A stretch of DNA of 64,000 nt from Reyranella sp. (GTDB taxonomy: Bacteria > Pseudomonadota > Alphaproteobacteria > Reyranellales > Reyranellaceae). Position numbers and translations under genes: made by a program. The DNA lies in NCBI RefSeq assembly GCF_017305915.1, contig NZ_JAFKJN010000011.1:62001-126000 (forward strand), read 5' to 3'. Shown in pieces: positions 41,851-50,591 of this stretch. The notes below the pieces were generated by a model that saw only the letters and a list, made by a program, of their open reading frames with translations, did no database searches and had not been told where the DNA came from. Position 1 is the stretch's first letter. Every line of letters begins with the position of its first letter.

Positions 41851-43785
41851 ATGCGGGTCCTGATGGCGCTGATCGCGTTCGCGGTGGTGACGGCGCTCAA
41901 TCTCCTTTGGTGGTGGTGGCCGAACCGGCCGGTCGAAATCGCGGGATGGACCTCGGCGCCGCTGCAGAGCGTTTCCTTCGCGCCTTATCGGCCGGGCCAG
42001 AGCCCGCTTTCCCGGACCTTTCCGACGCCCGACCAGATCGAGCAGGACCTCAAGCGCCTGCAAGGGAAGGTCCAGGCGGTGCGCACCTATTCGGCCGGCG
42101 AGAACCTCGAGACGGTGCCGCAGCGCGCCGGCAAGTACGGGCTCAAGGTCTGGCACGGCGCCTGGCTGAACGACAACGACAAGGAGAACCTCGAGCAGAT
42201 CAGCCTGCTGATCGATCACGCCAACCGCTATGCCGGCACGGTCGAGCGGGTGATCGTCGGCAACGAGGTGCTGCTGCGCAAGGACCTCACCGCCAACCAG
42301 TTGCGCGGCTACATCCGGCTGGTGAAGAGCCGGGTCAAGCAGCCGGTGACCTACGCCGACGTCTGGGAGTTCTGGCTGCGCAATCCGCAGCTCGCCGACG
42401 AGGTCGACTTCATTACCATCCACCTGCTGCCCTACTGGGAGGACGAGCCGATCGGCCTCGACCGCCGCGAGGCCGACGGGCAGCTCCGCATCGAGAAGCA
42501 CATCGTCGACATCTATCGCAGGGTGCAGGCGCGCTTTCCCGGCAAGAAGATCGTGATCGGCGAGACCGGCTGGCCGAGCGACGGCCGCATGCGCGCCGAC
42601 GCGCGGCCGGGCCGGGTCGAGCAGGTGCGCTACTTCTCGATCTTCCGCCAGATCGCCGATCGCGAGCACTTCGACTACAACGTCGTCGAGGCCTTCGACC
42701 AGTACTGGAAGTCGCGGCAGGAGGGCACGGTCGGCGGCACCTGGGGCCTGCTCGACGCCGAGCGCAACGACAAGTTCGAGCTCGGCAAGCCGGTCACGGC
42801 CGAGCCGCGCTGGCGCGTGCTGTTCGCGCTGTCGACCATGGGCTCGGCCCTGATCGTGCTCGCCTTCGCGAGCTGGCGCCGCAAGCCGCCGGCGCGGTCG
42901 ATCGCGATCTTCACCGTCTTCACCCAGCTCGTGATGACGGCTTACGTGCAGTCGGTCTGGATTGACCTGACACGCACCTTCTATGTCGAGCGTATGCTGG
43001 GCGTCGTCTTCTGGGCGCTGCTGCTCGGCGCCTTCAGCTACGCGCTGCTGCGCGGCATCGCCGAGAGCCTGATCCGGCGCATGGCCGATCCGTCCTTGTA
43101 TGGCGCGCGGGTGCGCGAGGCCTGGCAGGCCTGGCGCGAGCTGCCGCGGTTCCGCATCGTGCGCCGCGTCGACCTGATGCTGCAGATGCTCTACCTGGCG
43201 CTGACGCTGCTCTGCATCTTCTACCTGATCGTCATCACCATCGACTGGTACGACGGCGTCATCCGCCTGAGCGAGACCTTCTACCGCCAGATCGCGATCG
43301 ACGGGCGCTACCGCGACTTCCCGATGTGGAGCTTCGTCATCCCGAGCCTCGTGCTGATGGCCTGGAAGATCCTGACCGTGCTGCGCAAGGAGAAGGTGCC
43401 GCGGTACGAGCGCCTCATGAAGGCGCTCTCGTTCGGCCGGCTGCTGGGCTACGACGGCACCGCAGGCTACGTGCGCATGAACAAGTCGTTCAGCCGGGTG
43501 CGGCCGATCCTGCCGGAGATCGCGCTGGCGGGCATGCTGATCCTGTGGGCGATCGCGCTGGTGGTCACCGAGGGTGCGATCAAGCTCTTCGACGGCGGCG
43601 CCGGCGGCTTCGTGGCGGCCGATGGCGGCCGCTGGGTGATCCGCACCCTGTTCTGGAATACGCAGGCCAACTGGTTCGCCTTCATGTCGATCCTGATGGC
43701 CATTCCGTATCTCGCGACGATCTACGTTTCCTTGCGCGAACCGCTGGCGGAACCGCCGCCGGATTCCTATACCAGTAAGTGGTAG
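41851..43785 (+). CDS. Membrane protein with GH17 beta-1,3-glucanase/transglycosylase domain
   Basis: 644 residues. An N-terminal membrane segment (VLMALIAFAVVTALNLLWWW) is followed by a GH17 domain at about 30-315, with proton donor Glu in IVGNEVLLRK and nucleophile Glu in IGETGWPSDG, and the partner WLNDNDKEN region. The C-terminal half has several membrane segments and no clear glycosyltransferase motif. GH17 enzymes act on beta-1,3-glucan; in alphaproteobacteria, related proteins take part in cyclic or linear beta-glucan processing. The enzyme could transglycosylate, but this is inferred. Confidence 0.85.
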   Translation: MRVLMALIAFAVVTALNLLWWWWPNRPVEIAGWTSAPLQSVSFAPYRPGQSPLSRTFPTPDQIEQDLKRLQGKVQAVRTYSAGENLETVPQRAGKYGLKVWHGAWLNDNDKENLEQISLLIDHANRYAGTVERVIVGNEVLLRKDLTANQLRGYIRLVKSRVKQPVTYADVWEFWLRNPQLADEVDFITIHLLPYWEDEPIGLDRREADGQLRIEKHIVDIYRRVQARFPGKKIVIGETGWPSDGRMRADARPGRVEQVRYFSIFRQIADREHFDYNVVEAFDQYWKSRQEGTVGGTWGLLDAERNDKFELGKPVTAEPRWRVLFALSTMGSALIVLAFASWRRKPPARSIAIFTVFTQLVMTAYVQSVWIDLTRTFYVERMLGVVFWALLLGAFSYALLRGIAESLIRRMADPSLYGARVREAWQAWRELPRFRIVRRVDLMLQMLYLALTLLCIFYLIVITIDWYDGVIRLSETFYRQIAIDGRYRDFPMWSFVIPSLVLMAWKILTVLRKEKVPRYERLMKALSFGRLLGYDGTAGYVRMNKSFSRVRPILPEIALAGMLILWAIALVVTEGAIKLFDGGAGGFVAADGGRWVIRTLFWNTQANWFAFMSILMAIPYLATIYVSLREPLAEPPPDSYTSKW

Positions 43786-43796
43786 GCGGGCAGGCT

Positions 43797-43934
43797 TCCT
43801 CCCCATTCATATGGGGAGGTGGCGCGTAATCCGCGATGGAGGGGTCAGAAGCGACACCGCATGACGCCTCCGACTTTTCGAACTTCGTTCGAAAAGTCGC
43901 AGACGGCGCCATCTCCCCATATGAATGGGGAGGA
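43797..43934. repeat. 138-bp composite inverted-repeat element (MITE-like)
   Basis: Terminal arms of 29 bp at 43797-43825 and 43906-43934 are reverse complements with one mismatch; each arm is itself palindromic around TCCCCATTCATATGGGGA. Inside is a perfect hairpin of 13-bp arms (CGACTTTTCGAAC at 43871-43883, loop TTC, mirror at 43887-43899). It lies between two genes and contains no reading frame of note. It looks like a mobile or repetitive non-coding element; no target-site duplication is obvious to me. Confidence 0.75.
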
Positions 43935-43954
43935 AAAGGAGCAGGAGCAACGAG

Positions 43955-44425
43955 ATGGATATCAAGGGCGAGTACAGGATCGCGGCGCCGCGCGAAAAGG
44001 TCTTCGCGGCGCTGAACGACGCGGAGGTGCTGAAAGCCTGCATCCCGGGCTGCGAATCGCTCGAGAAGCTCTCCGACACCGAGATGACCGCCAAGGTGCG
44101 GCTGCGCATCGGCCCGGTCAGCGCGGCGTTCAGCGGCAAGGTCACCTTGTCCGATATCGATCCGCCCAACGGCTACAAGATCAGCGGCGAGGGGCAGGGC
44201 GGCGTCGCCGGCTTCGCCAAGGGCGGCGCCTCGGTGCGGCTCACCGACGATGCGGGAACGACGGTGCTCGCCTACGACGTCGACGCGCAGGTCGGCGGCA
44301 AGATCGCCCAGGTAGGGGCCCGATTGATCCAGGGCACCGCCAGGAAACTGGCCGATCAGTTCTTCGGCAAGTTCGCCGAAAGCGTCGGTGCGCCGCCGCT
44401 GGCTGCTGCGGCCGAACCCGCCTGA
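43955..44425 (+). CDS. coxG: CoxG-like SRPBCC-family protein
   Basis: 156-residue protein of the CoxG/SRPBCC family: EYRIAAPREKVFAALNDAEVLKACIPGCESLEKL and GKVTLSDIDPPNGYKISGEGQGGVAGFAKGG are its hallmarks. In Oligotropha CoxG-like proteins help anchor or deliver CO dehydrogenase to the membrane. The ATG at 43955 follows the MITE-like repeat by 20 bases. The small membrane ORF begins within its stop codon (TGATG). It heads the molybdoenzyme operon. Confidence 0.9.
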   Translation: MDIKGEYRIAAPREKVFAALNDAEVLKACIPGCESLEKLSDTEMTAKVRLRIGPVSAAFSGKVTLSDIDPPNGYKISGEGQGGVAGFAKGGASVRLTDDAGTTVLAYDVDAQVGGKIAQVGARLIQGTARKLADQFFGKFAESVGAPPLAAAAEPA

Positions 44426-44550
44426 TGGTGATGCCCCACGATCCGCCGCCGCCGGTCCCGCAGGATGCGGTGCAGCGCGGCATGAAGCACTGGACGATGA
44501 TCGGCGTCGGTGCCGTGATCCTGATCCTGGTCTTCTTGGTCAGCCGATAG
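44425..44550 (+). CDS. 41-residue Pro-rich small membrane protein
   Basis: A 42-codon frame starting at the ATG that overlaps the coxG TGA. The N-terminus is Pro-rich ([13 protein letters not shown]) and cytosolic in appearance; residues about 24-39 form one hydrophobic segment ([16 protein letters not shown]). The overlap and typical codon usage argue it is translated. It may be a membrane-docking partner for the CoxG/CODH-like complex, which is only inferred from position. Similar short ORFs are easily missed by annotation. Confidence 0.55.
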   Translation: MVMPHDPPPPVPQDAVQRGMKHWTMIGVGAVILILVFLVSR

Positions 44551-44672
44551 GCGTGGCGTTATCCTTAATCCGCAATTCGCTTGACCGGCGCGGGACCGTC
44601 TTGCGAGAGTCCGACAACGCCCGGGGTGGACGCGTTTGCGCGCCACAACCAACGCTGTGAGGGAGAAGATTG

Positions 44673-45158
<486 letters not shown>

Positions 45159-45162
45159 CGCC

Positions 45163-47532
45163 ATGACCGCCGAGACCGGAATCGGCGCGCGGGTGAAGCG
45201 GAAGGAAGACCAGCGCTTCCTCACCGGCACCGGCCGCTATGTCGATGATCTGCCGCTCGCCCGAGCGACCTACGCGTATTTCCTGCGTTCACCGCATGCC
45301 CACGCGAAGATCAAGAGCATCGACACCGGAGCGGCGAAGGCCATGCCGGGCGTGGTCGAGATCTTCACCGGCAAGGACACCGCCGACGCCAAGGTCGGCG
45401 GCCTGATCTGCGGCTGGGTGGTGAAGGGCAAGGACGGCCAGCCGCACAAGGCGCCGCCGCACCCGGTGATGGCGCTCGATACCGTCCGCTATGTCGGCGA
45501 CACGGTGGCGATGGTGGTGGCCAACAGCGCCGACGAGGCGCGCGATGCAGCCGAAGCGATCAAGGTCGATTACGAGGTCAAGCCCGCCAACGTCGATCTC
45601 GCCAAGGCGTTCGACAAGGGCACGCCCGAGGTTCACGCCGAGGCGCCGGGCAACCTGATCTACGACTGGGAGATCGGCGTGAAGGCCGATGTCGATGCGG
45701 CGTTCGCCAAGGCAGCGCACGTCACCAAGCTCGACCTCGTCAACAACCGCCTGATCCCCAACGCCATGGAGCCGCGCGCCGCGGCGGCGGAGTACGACAA
45801 GGGAACCGGCAACTACACGCTGTGGTCGACGTCGCAGAATCCGCACGTGCTGCGTCTGATCCTGTCGGCCTTCGTGCTCGGCATTCCCGAGCACAAGCTG
45901 CGCGTGATCGCGCCCGACGTGGGCGGCGGCTTCGGCAGCAAGATCTTCTGCTACAACGAAGAGACCATGGTCACCTGGGCGGCATCCCGCGTCGGTCGGC
46001 CGATCAAGTGGACGGCCGAGCGAGCTGAGTCGTTCATGACCGATGCGCACGGTCGCGACCACGTCACCCATGCCGAGCTGGCGCTCGACAAGGACGGCAA
46101 GTTCCTGGGCCTCAAGGTCGACACTATCGCCAACATGGGCGCGTACCTGTCGACCTTCTCGACCGCGGTGCCGACCTATCTCTACGCGACGCTGCTGGCC
46201 GGCCAGTACACGACGCCGGTGATCCACGCCAACGTGCGGGCGGCGCTGACGCACACTGCGCCGGTCGATGCCTATCGCGGCGCCGGCCGCCCCGAGGCGA
46301 CCTTCGTGATCGAGAGCATCGTCAGCAAGGCCGCGGCCGAGCTGAAGATGGATCCGGCCGAGCTGCGCCGGAAGAACTTCATCCCGGCGGATGCCTTCCC
46401 GTACCAGACGCCGGTGGCGCTGCAGTACGATTCGGGCAACTACCCGCCGATCATCGACGAAGCGATGAAGATGGCCGACTACAAGGGCTTCGAATCGCGG
46501 CGGGCCGAGGCCAAGTCGCGTGGCAAGCTGCGCGGCATCGGCTTCTCGTCCTACATCGAGGCCTGCGGCCTGGGACCGTCCCGCGTCATCGGCCAGCTCG
46601 GTGGCGGCGTCGGCCAGTGGGAATCGGCGCAGATCAAGTTCAACCCGACGGGCAACGTCCAGATCCTGACCGGCGCGCACAGCCACGGCCAGAGCCACGA
46701 GACGACCTTCGCCCAGCTCGTGTCGGACAAGCTCGGCGTGCCGATCGAGAACGTCGAGGTCGTGCACGGCGACACCGCGACCACGCCGTTCGGTATGGGC
46801 AGCTACGGCAGCCGCTCGCTCGCGGTCGGCGGCTCGGCGATCATGAAGGCGGCCGACAAGGTGATCGCCAAGGGCAAGAAGATCGCCGCCCATCTGATGG
46901 AAGCCGACGTGGCCGACGTCGTGTTCGAGCAGGGCACCTTCAAGGTCGCCGGCACCGACAAGAACGTGCCGCTGGGTGCGGCGGTGTTCGCAGCCTACGT
47001 GCCGCACAACTATCCGCTGGAAGAGCTCGAGCCCGGCATGGACGAGAACGCCTTCTACGATCCGTCCAACTTCGTCTATCCGGCCGGCACGCAGATCTGC
47101 GAGGTCGAGGTCGATCCCGAGACCGGCGTGGTCGAGGTCGTCAACCACACGGCGGTCGACGACTTCGGCAACATCATCAATCCGATGATCGTCGAGGGCC
47201 AGGTCCATGGCGGCATCGTCCAGGGCGTCGGCCAGGCGCTGATGGAGAACGCGGTCTACGACAAGGAGACGGGGCAGCTCGTGAGCGGCTCGTACATGGA
47301 CTACACCATGCCGCGCGCCGACGACGTGCCGTCCTTCAAGCTCGGCAACAAGGTCACGCCTTGCCCGCACAATCCGCTGGGCGTGAAGGGATGCGGCGAG
47401 GCCGGGGCGATCGCCGCACCGGCTGCCGTGATGAATGCCGTCCATGACGCGCTGGCGCCGCTCGGCGTCACGCATGTGCCGATGCCTGCGACGCCGCAAA
47501 CGGTGTGGCAGGCCATCCACGGAGGAAAGTGA
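45163..47532 (+). CDS. Molybdopterin large subunit, form II CoxL-like (xanthine dehydrogenase family)
   Basis: 789-residue catalytic subunit with molybdenum-pterin motifs, including VGGGFGSK and GSYGSRSL and the C-terminal [16 protein letters not shown] with the catalytic Glu. The active-site loop (residues 370-376) is AYRGAGR, the signature of form II, not AYXCSFR of true form I CO dehydrogenases. Form II enzymes do not have proven CO oxidation; they may hydroxylate other aldehydes, N-heterocycles or carboxylates. Operon order is S-L-M. No CoxD/CoxE/CoxF maturation genes are seen in the window. Confidence 0.9.
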   Translation: MTAETGIGARVKRKEDQRFLTGTGRYVDDLPLARATYAYFLRSPHAHAKIKSIDTGAAKAMPGVVEIFTGKDTADAKVGGLICGWVVKGKDGQPHKAPPHPVMALDTVRYVGDTVAMVVANSADEARDAAEAIKVDYEVKPANVDLAKAFDKGTPEVHAEAPGNLIYDWEIGVKADVDAAFAKAAHVTKLDLVNNRLIPNAMEPRAAAAEYDKGTGNYTLWSTSQNPHVLRLILSAFVLGIPEHKLRVIAPDVGGGFGSKIFCYNEETMVTWAASRVGRPIKWTAERAESFMTDAHGRDHVTHAELALDKDGKFLGLKVDTIANMGAYLSTFSTAVPTYLYATLLAGQYTTPVIHANVRAALTHTAPVDAYRGAGRPEATFVIESIVSKAAAELKMDPAELRRKNFIPADAFPYQTPVALQYDSGNYPPIIDEAMKMADYKGFESRRAEAKSRGKLRGIGFSSYIEACGLGPSRVIGQLGGGVGQWESAQIKFNPTGNVQILTGAHSHGQSHETTFAQLVSDKLGVPIENVEVVHGDTATTPFGMGSYGSRSLAVGGSAIMKAADKVIAKGKKIAAHLMEADVADVVFEQGTFKVAGTDKNVPLGAAVFAAYVPHNYPLEELEPGMDENAFYDPSNFVYPAGTQICEVEVDPETGVVEVVNHTAVDDFGNIINPMIVEGQVHGGIVQGVGQALMENAVYDKETGQLVSGSYMDYTMPRADDVPSFKLGNKVTPCPHNPLGVKGCGEAGAIAAPAAVMNAVHDALAPLGVTHVPMPATPQTVWQAIHGGK

Positions 47533-47533
47533 G

Positions 47534-48331
47534 ATGTACGATTTCGCCTATCACCGCCCCAAGACGATGGCCGAAGCGACCGCCGCGCTGAAGGGCAAGC
47601 CCGAGGCGCGGCCGATGTCGGGCGGCATGACCCTGATCCCGACCCTGAAGCAGCGGCTGGCCAAGCCGTCCGACGTGGTCGACCTCAACGGAATCAAGGA
47701 ACTCGCCGGCATCAAGGTCGACGGCTCGGGCGTCACCGTCGGCGCGATGACTCGCCATGCCGACGTCGCCTCCTCGGCCGACGTCAAGGGCGCGATCCCG
47801 GCGCTGGCCGATCTCGCGGGCCATATCGGCGATCCGGCGGTGCGCAACCGCGGCACCATGGGCGGCTCGGTCGCCAACAACGATCCGGCGGCCGACTATC
47901 CGGCGGCGGTGCTCGGCCTCGACGCCACCGTCACCACCACCAGCCGCACGATCAAGGCCGACGATTTCTTCAAGGGCCTGTTCGAGACGGCGCTCGAGGA
48001 CGGCGAGCTGATCACCTCGATCACCTTCCCGAAGGCGGAGAAGGCGGGCTACATGAAGTTCCCCAACCCGGCGTCGCGCTACGCCATGGTCGGCGTGTTC
48101 GTCGCCAAGACCGCGGGCGGCGTGCGCGTCGCGGTCACCGGCGCGGGCCCCTGCGTGTTCCGCGTCAAGGCGATGGAGGATGCGCTGGCCAGGAACTTCT
48201 CGGCCGACGCGATCAAGGACATCAAGGTCCCGGCCGACGGCCTCAATAGCGACATCCACGGCAGCGCCGAATACCGCGCGCACCTGGTCACCGTGATGGC
48301 GCGCCGCGCCGTCGACCAGGCCAACAAGTAG
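47534..48331 (+). CDS. coxM: CoxM-like FAD-binding subunit of molybdenum hydroxylase
   Basis: 265-residue medium subunit. FAD-binding motifs are ARPMSGGMTLIP near residue 26 and VRNRGTMGGSVANNDPAADYP near 115. The C-terminal segment is helical. GGAGG precedes the ATG at 47534 and the spacing to CoxL is one base. It closes the operon and is followed by a rho-independent terminator at 48360. Confidence 0.93.
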   Translation: MYDFAYHRPKTMAEATAALKGKPEARPMSGGMTLIPTLKQRLAKPSDVVDLNGIKELAGIKVDGSGVTVGAMTRHADVASSADVKGAIPALADLAGHIGDPAVRNRGTMGGSVANNDPAADYPAAVLGLDATVTTTSRTIKADDFFKGLFETALEDGELITSITFPKAEKAGYMKFPNPASRYAMVGVFVAKTAGGVRVAVTGAGPCVFRVKAMEDALARNFSADAIKDIKVPADGLNSDIHGSAEYRAHLVTVMARRAVDQANK

Positions 48332-48359
48332 CCGCCGCGTCGCGGACCGGCTAAAGTCG

Positions 48360-48392
48360 AAGGGCGCCCCGGAAAGGGCGCCCTTTTTCTTT
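48360..48392 (+). terminator. Rho-independent terminator of the cox-like operon
   Basis: AAGGGCGCC (48360-48368), 8-base loop, GGCGCCCTT (48377-48385), then TTTTTCTTT-like sequence to 48392. The 9-bp GC stem with T-run is a textbook intrinsic terminator 28 bases after the CoxM stop, directly before the pyroglutamyl peptidase gene. Confidence 0.85.
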
Positions 48393-48396
48393 ATGG

Positions 48397-49044
48397 ATGG
48401 GCATGAAAGCGCTGGTCACCGGTTTCGATCCCTTCGGCGGCGACAAGGTCAATCCGTCGGGTCTCGCCATCGGCCGGCTGAAGCGCCGCCTGGCGGGGCT
48501 GTCGATCCATACCGTCCAGTTGCCGACCTCCTACGCGCGATCGCCGATCGTGCTGCGCGCGGCGATCCACGAGGCGCAGCCCGACATCGTGCTGGGCGTC
48601 GGGCAGGCGGGCGGACGCACCGAGCTCTGCCTCGAGCGGGTGGCGATCAACGTCCAGGACGCGCGCATCAAGGACAACGACAGCAAGCAGCCGATCGACC
48701 GGCCGGTCGTGCGCGACGGGCCGGCGGCCTATTTCTCGACCCTGCCGATCAAGGCCTGCGTCGCCGAGCTGCGCAAGGCGGGGCTGCCCGCCGCGGTCTC
48801 CAACACCGCCGGCACCTTCGTCTGCAACCACATCTTCTACGCCACCATGGACATGGCCGAGCAGCACCGCATGGGCTTCCGCGGCGGCTTCCTGCACATC
48901 CCCTACCTGCCCGAGCAGGCCGCACGCGTCGGCACCGCGCCGTCGATGAGCCTCGACGACATCGTGCGCGGCATCGAGATCGTGCTGACCGTCAGCGCCG
49001 CCCGACAAACCGACTTGCACACCGTCGAAGGCCGGATTTCGTAG
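48397..49044 (+). CDS. pcp: Pyroglutamyl-peptidase I
   Basis: 215-residue cysteine peptidase that removes N-terminal pyroglutamate. Catalytic residues are Glu in RTELCLERVAINV, Cys in NTAGTFVCNHIFY, and His in GGFLHIPYLP. ATG at 48397 or 48403; it starts within or just after the terminator T-run and has no obvious ribosome site, so its promoter may lie inside the terminator region or expression may depend on leakage through it. Cytoplasmic. Confidence 0.93.
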   Translation: MGMKALVTGFDPFGGDKVNPSGLAIGRLKRRLAGLSIHTVQLPTSYARSPIVLRAAIHEAQPDIVLGVGQAGGRTELCLERVAINVQDARIKDNDSKQPIDRPVVRDGPAAYFSTLPIKACVAELRKAGLPAAVSNTAGTFVCNHIFYATMDMAEQHRMGFRGGFLHIPYLPEQAARVGTAPSMSLDDIVRGIEIVLTVSAARQTDLHTVEGRIS

Positions 49045-49046
49045 CC

Positions 49047-49158
49047 CCGTCGTCCCGAGCGGAGCGAAGCGAAGTCGAGGGACCTCTTTTTTCGCTCCAT
49101 CAACAAAACAGGTCCCTCCACTACGCCTCGCTTCGCGAGGCTTCGGTCGGGACGACGG
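49047..49158. repeat. Nested inverted-repeat element downstream of pcp
   Basis: Outer arms CCGTCGTCCCGA (49047-49058) and TCGGGACGACGG (49147-49158) are exact; inner arms GAGGGACCT (49077-49085) and AGGTCCCTC (49110-49118) are exact. The segment between contains repeated AGCGAAGCGAAG-like sequence and a T-run (CTCTTTTTTCG). I interpret it as a composite palindromic element or a mixed terminator/repeat. It ends ten bases before the next ATG. Confidence 0.65.
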
Positions 49159-49168
49159 AGGGGGCACC

Positions 49169-50257
49169 ATGGCGAAGCTGAAATCGATCGACGCCCAGCA
49201 CTTCCGTATCCCGCTCGACACGCCAGCCTCTGACTCGACCCACGGCGTCATGACCTCGTTCGAGCTGATCACTGCCATCGTCACCGATGCCGACGGGCAG
49301 GAGGGGGTCGGCTACACCTACACCACCGGCCACAATGGCGGCGCGATCCATCATCTGCTGGCCAAGGAAATCCCTGGCATCGTCGCCGATGCCGACTGCG
49401 AGCTGATCGAGGCGGTCTGGCAGAAGGTCTGGTGGGCGCTGCATTACGGCGGCCGTGGCGGCGCAGTCGTGCTGGCGCTGTCGGCGCTCGACATGGCGCT
49501 GTGGGACCTCAAGGCGAAGCGGGCCAAGCTGCCGCTCTACCGCCTGCTGGGCGGCCACGACGACCGCGTGCCGTGCTATGCGGGCGGCATCGACCTCGAT
49601 CTCTCGGTCAAGGACCTGCTCGAGCAGACCGACGGAAATCTTGCGAAGGGCTTCCGCGCCATCAAGACCAAGGTCGGCCGCGACCTGCTGCACGAGGACG
49701 TCGAGCGGATCGGCGCCATGCGCAAGCATCTCGGCGCCGGCTTCCCGCTGATGGTCGATGCCAACATGAAATGGTCGGCCGACGAGGCGATCCGCCGGGC
49801 GCGAGCGCTGCGCGACTTCGATCTCGTCTGGCTGGAGGAGCCGACCATCCCCGACGATGTCGCGGGACACGCACGAATCCTGCGCGACGGCGGGCTGCCG
49901 GTGGCGACCGGCGAGAACTTCCGCACGCTGTGGGAGTTCCAGCAGATGATCTCGGCCGGCGGCGTCAGCTATCCCGAGCCCGACGTCACCAATTGCGGCG
50001 GCATCACCGTTTTCATGAAGGTCGCGCACCTCGCGGAGGCGTTCAACCTGCCGGTCACCTCGCACGGCGCCCACGACGTGACGGTGCATCTGCTCGCCGC
50101 CTGCCCGAACCGCAGCTTCCTCGAGACGCACGGCTTCGGCATCAACAGCTACATCGCCAATCCGATGCGGATCGAGGAGGGCAAGGCGGTCGCGCCGGAG
50201 CGGCCCGGCCACGGCGTCGCCTTCGACTGGAAGAAGCTGGCGAGCGTCCGGGCGTAA
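49169..50257 (+). CDS. Mandelate racemase/muconate lactonizing enzyme family protein
   Basis: 362-residue enolase-superfamily enzyme. The KxK base pair is in AIKTKVGRD, the metal ligands are in LMVDANMKW, VWLEEPTIP and VATGENFRT, and the general acid/base His is in TSHGAHDVT. The His-Asp pairing fits mandelate racemase-type subgroup. It would racemise, dehydrate or epimerise a carboxylate, perhaps a sugar acid. It begins 11 bases after the nested repeat element. Substrate unknown. Confidence 0.9.
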   Translation: MAKLKSIDAQHFRIPLDTPASDSTHGVMTSFELITAIVTDADGQEGVGYTYTTGHNGGAIHHLLAKEIPGIVADADCELIEAVWQKVWWALHYGGRGGAVVLALSALDMALWDLKAKRAKLPLYRLLGGHDDRVPCYAGGIDLDLSVKDLLEQTDGNLAKGFRAIKTKVGRDLLHEDVERIGAMRKHLGAGFPLMVDANMKWSADEAIRRARALRDFDLVWLEEPTIPDDVAGHARILRDGGLPVATGENFRTLWEFQQMISAGGVSYPEPDVTNCGGITVFMKVAHLAEAFNLPVTSHGAHDVTVHLLAACPNRSFLETHGFGINSYIANPMRIEEGKAVAPERPGHGVAFDWKKLASVRA

Positions 50258-50591
50258 AGCCTGTGGATAAGCTTGCGCGCGCGAGACTCATTATGGGCAA
50301 TGGAACGCGACTCTCGGCCTGATTTTCAGGGCGAAAAATCGAGGCCAATGCCCAAAATAGGAGTCTGCTCCGGTTGCGTGCAGAGTCGCGCGCATGATCG
50401 CGTTTCTCTGCCCATACCCGTTCGTTGCGAGGCTTCCAGCCAAAATGATGGGGGTCGGGGGATGGGTGTCCGGGATTCTGGGACTTTCGGCCGAAAATGC
50501 TGTTGTCGCAAAGGGTTGGCAGTCCAGACCGGGTGGACGGTTTGGGACTCCCCTCGGTCGCGGCCTTAGCCTGTGCGGGCCTGGCTTGGCG
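50258..50591. other. 334-bp intergenic region without supported gene
   Basis: Between the MR/MLE gene and the convergent end of the RND pump. Two loosely complementary stretches (ATTATGGGCAATGG near 50291 and CCAATGCCCAAAAT near 50345) suggest an imperfect stem, and short frames here lack coding character. I see no clear terminator with a T-run. The GC content falls somewhat compared with neighbouring genes. Confidence 0.5.

Noticed and set aside
39406-43806. A 1466-codon minus-strand open frame opposite Bug/SDR/DUF2817/GH17 genes
   Set aside because: Shadow frame of well-supported genes on the other strand, with low-complexity composition and no domain.
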